Position numbers and translations under genes: made by a program. A DNA stretch of 8,092 nt from an uncultured Ruminococcus sp. (GTDB taxonomy: Bacteria > Bacillota > Clostridia > Oscillospirales > CAG-272), in NCBI GenBank assembly GCA_902783905.1, contig CACZSP010000069.1, positions 1 through 8,092 of the forward strand, in the 5' to 3' direction. Shown one piece after another: positions 6,208-8,092 of this stretch. Below the pieces are notes generated by a model. That model was not told the origin of the DNA. It was given only the letters and a program-made list of their open reading frames with translations, and did no database searches. Each line of letters begins with the position of its first letter. Within the stretch, counting starts at the first letter, position 1.

Positions 6208-7428
6208 TCACCAGACGAGTTCTTCCGCGTGAAGCGGATGGCGGTTTACACGGATCGACGAGATCTTTCCGTTCCGCATTCTTATAACACGGTCCGCCAT
6301 TTTGGCGATCTCGGAGTTGTGGGTGACCATAAGCACGGAAGCCCCGTCGCGCCTTACGATATCCTCTATGACGCTCAGCACCTCGATTCCGGTGGCGTGA
6401 TCGAGCGCCGCCGTCGGTTCGTCGGCGAGTATCAGCGCCGGCCGCTTGACGATGGCGCGGGCGATCGAGACGCGCTGCTGCTGTCCGCCCGAGAGCTGCG
6501 ACGGGAAATTGTCCTTCCGGTCGCCGAGACGCACTTTCTCTATCGCCTCTTCGGCAGGCATCGCGTCTCCCGCGAGTTCGGCAATCAGCTGCACGTTCTC
6601 GAGCGCCGTCAGGTTGGGCATCAGATTGTATGCCTGAAAGATGAAGCCGATCTTCTTTCTGCGGTATTCGGTCAGCTCGTCCCGGCTCATCTTCGAAAAA
6701 TCCTTTCCGTCCACGGTAATTTCGCCGCCGGTCATCGAATCGATACCGCCGACGATATTCATAAGCGTGGATTTCCCGCAGCCCGACTCGCCGATCACGA
6801 CGGCAAACTCGTTCCTGTAAAGTTCCAGATTTATTCCTTTCAGCACGGCAAGCACGCCGTCTCCCGACGGATACTCCTTGGTGACGTCCTTCAGCCGGGC
6901 GAGGACCTCCTTCTTCTCCCCGAGATCTACCGCGAGTCCCTTCTCCTCGATCGTGATAGCGGCCAGCGCCGCCATCCTCTCGCAGAGTTTCAGTTCTTCG
7001 CCGTCGAAATTCCCGCCGTCTTTTTTGTTGACGATCTGCACGCAGCCGATAACCTCGTGCAGGTTGTTCAGCGGGACGCATATCATACTCTTCACGGCGA
7101 GACCCTGATCGTCGAAGGCGGTGCCTTCAAAACGCGGATCCCCGGACGCGTCTTCCAGAATAACCGATTTGCCCGTCCTGGTGACAAGCCCTTCGATTCC
7201 GATTCCGTTTTCGACCGTAACGTTGGAAATATCCGCCGGACCTACGTGAAAAGCCGGGCTTATGCGGTCTGTTTTGCCGTCGAGCAGCCAGATCGCCCCC
7301 GCTTCGCCGTCGAGCGCGTCGACGATAATCTCGAGGCTTCCGGCAAGCGCCTCCTCAAGGCTGTCCGTCTCCAGAAGCGCCTCCATAATGCGCCAGGTCG
7401 TCTTAACGAATCTGTTTTCTTCAGTCAT
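6208..7428 (-). CDS. GAF-domain ABC transporter ATPase (LolD/MacB type)
   Basis: 406-residue fusion. Residues about 10-165 form a GAF domain: GEAGAIWLLDGKTDRI, GIGIEGLVTRTGKSVILED, DPRF (97-100), KSMICVPL (113-120) and VIGCVQIVNKK (126-136). Residues about 175-395 form a complete ABC ATPase of the LolD/MacB subfamily: Walker A GESGCGKST (213-221), Q-loop Q265 in FQAYNLMP, signature LSGGQQQRVSIARA (312-325), Walker B ALILADE with E337, D-loop around 341-343, and H-loop H370 in VTHN. The tail ending NRHPLHAEELVW resembles the ends of other FtsX-permease ATPases. All catalytic residues are present, so it should hydrolyse ATP and power the adjacent permease. The GAF domain, which binds small molecules or nucleotides in other proteins, may gate transport by a cytoplasmic signal (inference). 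The ATG at 7428 has only a modest GGGA site. The domain calls are very secure; the ligand is unknown. Confidence 0.94.
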   Translation of the reverse strand: MTEENRFVKTTWRIMEALLETDSLEEALAGSLEIIVDALDGEAGAIWLLDGKTDRISPAFHVGPADISNVTVENGIGIEGLVTRTGKSVILEDASGDPRFEGTAFDDQGLAVKSMICVPLNNLHEVIGCVQIVNKKDGGNFDGEELKLCERMAALAAITIEEKGLAVDLGEKKEVLARLKDVTKEYPSGDGVLAVLKGINLELYRNEFAVVIGESGCGKSTLMNIVGGIDSMTGGEITVDGKDFSKMSRDELTEYRRKKIGFIFQAYNLMPNLTALENVQLIAELAGDAMPAEEAIEKVRLGDRKDNFPSQLSGGQQQRVSIARAIVKRPALILADEPTAALDHATGIEVLSVIEDIVRRDGASVLMVTHNSEIAKMADRVIRMRNGKISSIRVNRHPLHAEELVW

Positions 7429-7499
7429 TTCAATATTCCCGTTTCTTTATTCTTTCTTTGTTACGCTTTCCGAAGACTGTACCGCACAATTCGCGGTCG
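7429..7499. other. 71-base spacer between GNAT and transporter genes
   Basis: This is the longest clearly non-coding gap. It holds a small inverted repeat at 7481-7497 (ACCGC, 7-base loop, GCGGT) with no following T-run on either strand, so it is a poor terminator. The minus strand is purine-rich near 7431-7460. A TTCGGA / AATAAA pair with 17-base spacing is a weak promoter candidate for the ATPase gene. Neither element is convincing. Confidence 0.25.
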
Positions 7500-8092
7500 T
7501 TATTGCCTTAACTCAAAATACAGATATCCGGGGTAATCCGGATCGAAAAGCTCTTCCGGCATTTCCTTTTGTTCGAATCCAAGCCTGCGGTAAAGCGCAA
7601 TCGCCTTCGCGTTTTCGGGATGCGGGGTGACGAAGCATTTTTTCGCGCCGTTTTCAAAGGCGCGGGCTGCCGCGAACTTCAGCGCCTTCCCGGCGATCCC
7701 CTTTCCCCGCGCGAAAGCGAACAGTTTTATATCAAGCGAAGCGAGCCCCGTATCTCTGTTTATTCTGTAAAAAGTTTCCCCGCAGAAAACTCCGCCGCTT
7801 CGGATCGAAAAATGATCGGTATAAGGGCGCTTCTTTTCGATCCTTCCGAGCCATTCCTCCATTTCCGGGCGGGTTTTAACAATGCCGTCGGGAAATCCGA
7901 CGTATTTCATGACGTCGCCGTCAGCCCAGAGTCTTCGGATGCAGTCAAGATCCTCACTGCACGTCGGACGGATATCGGGTTCGGAACTGTTCGCCCGCAT
8001 TTTCGCCCAGTCCTCCGCCGTCATCAGATTGACGTGCCCTTTTCTTGTCTCGCCGAGCTGCGGGACGGGTACTTCGTCGGTCGTCCACTGAT
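7500..8092 (-). CDS. GNAT-family N-acetyltransferase, 5' end beyond window edge
   Basis: Acetyl-CoA-dependent acyltransferase of the GNAT fold, closest in feel to the RimJ/RimL-like (Acetyltransf_3) group. The fold starts at DIRPTCSEDLDCIRRLW and ends at the TAA at 7500. The acetyl-CoA pyrophosphate loop is ARGKGIAGKAL, followed by NAKAIALYRRLGFEQ, the typical last helix and strand. ATG 8024 would give 174 residues and ATG 8000 would give 166, both enough for one GNAT domain. However, the same frame stays open for 22 more codons to the window edge with plausible coding content (WTTDEVPVPQLGETRKGHVN), and no good ribosome site precedes 8024. I therefore treat it as a partial gene with an N-terminal extension or second domain, unrecognised. 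The acceptor may be a protein N-terminus, a sugar amine or a drug; nothing here decides. It may or may not share a transcript with the transporter. Confidence 0.8.
   Translation of the reverse strand, partial: QWTTDEVPVPQLGETRKGHVNLMTAEDWAKMRANSSEPDIRPTCSEDLDCIRRLWADGDVMKYVGFPDGIVKTRPEMEEWLGRIEKKRPYTDHFSIRSGGVFCGETFYRINRDTGLASLDIKLFAFARGKGIAGKALKFAAARAFENGAKKCFVTPHPENAKAIALYRRLGFEQKEMPEELFDPDYPGYLYFELRQ

Noticed and set aside
7481..7497. Inverted repeat ACCGC/GCGGT as a terminator of the GNAT gene
   Set aside because: It has only a 5 bp stem, a 7-base loop and no T-run. Kept only as a note on the spacer.
6229..7536. Plus-strand open frame of 435 codons opposite the GAF-ATPase gene
   Set aside because: It is fully antisense to a gene with all ABC and GAF motifs. 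Its translation is rich in Arg and His with no recognisable domain and no ribosome site. Long antisense frames are expected from GC-biased codon use.

Overview
The window looks like a bacterial chromosome segment of moderately high GC. A member of the Clostridia/Firmicutes, perhaps uncultured, fits best. The reasons are gene-content based and inferential: a D-amino-acid aminotransferase, a YwaF-like fragment, and a large FtsX-type permease of the kind common in Clostridia, all packed into one tight unit. TGA ends five of the open reading frames here, so the standard bacterial code (table 11) applies.

Every supported gene lies on the minus strand, so transcription runs from right to left. First comes a GNAT acetyltransferase whose frame runs off the right edge (7500-8092). 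After a 71-base spacer comes an export ABC system: an ATPase with an N-terminal GAF sensor domain (6208-7428), then, 4 bases on, an 857-residue permease with two FtsX-type modules (3630-6203). These two should form one transporter.

The stretch between the permease and the next enzyme (about 3344-3629) appears decayed. It holds the first ~50 codons of a YwaF-like membrane protein and, in other frames, a C-terminal scrap of an unrecognised protein. The following D-amino-acid aminotransferase gene (2505-3347) has every family motif but is cut by a single in-frame TGA at codon 67.

The left third is a coupled metabolic string. A DUF1295/steroid 5-alpha-reductase-type membrane protein (1529-2503) starts 1 base after the aminotransferase stop. 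A short-chain dehydrogenase (735-1532) overlaps it by ATGA. A cysteine synthase (1-710) follows 24 bases later and is cut by the left edge. The membrane reductase and dehydrogenase plausibly act in sequence on one lipophilic substrate. The cysteine synthase and aminotransferase are PLP amino-acid enzymes with no obvious link to that step.

I saw no tRNA, rRNA, CRISPR array, insertion sequence, long repeat or convincing rho-independent terminator. The most notable points are the in-frame TGA, the GAF-ABC fusion and the coupled reductase/dehydrogenase pair.
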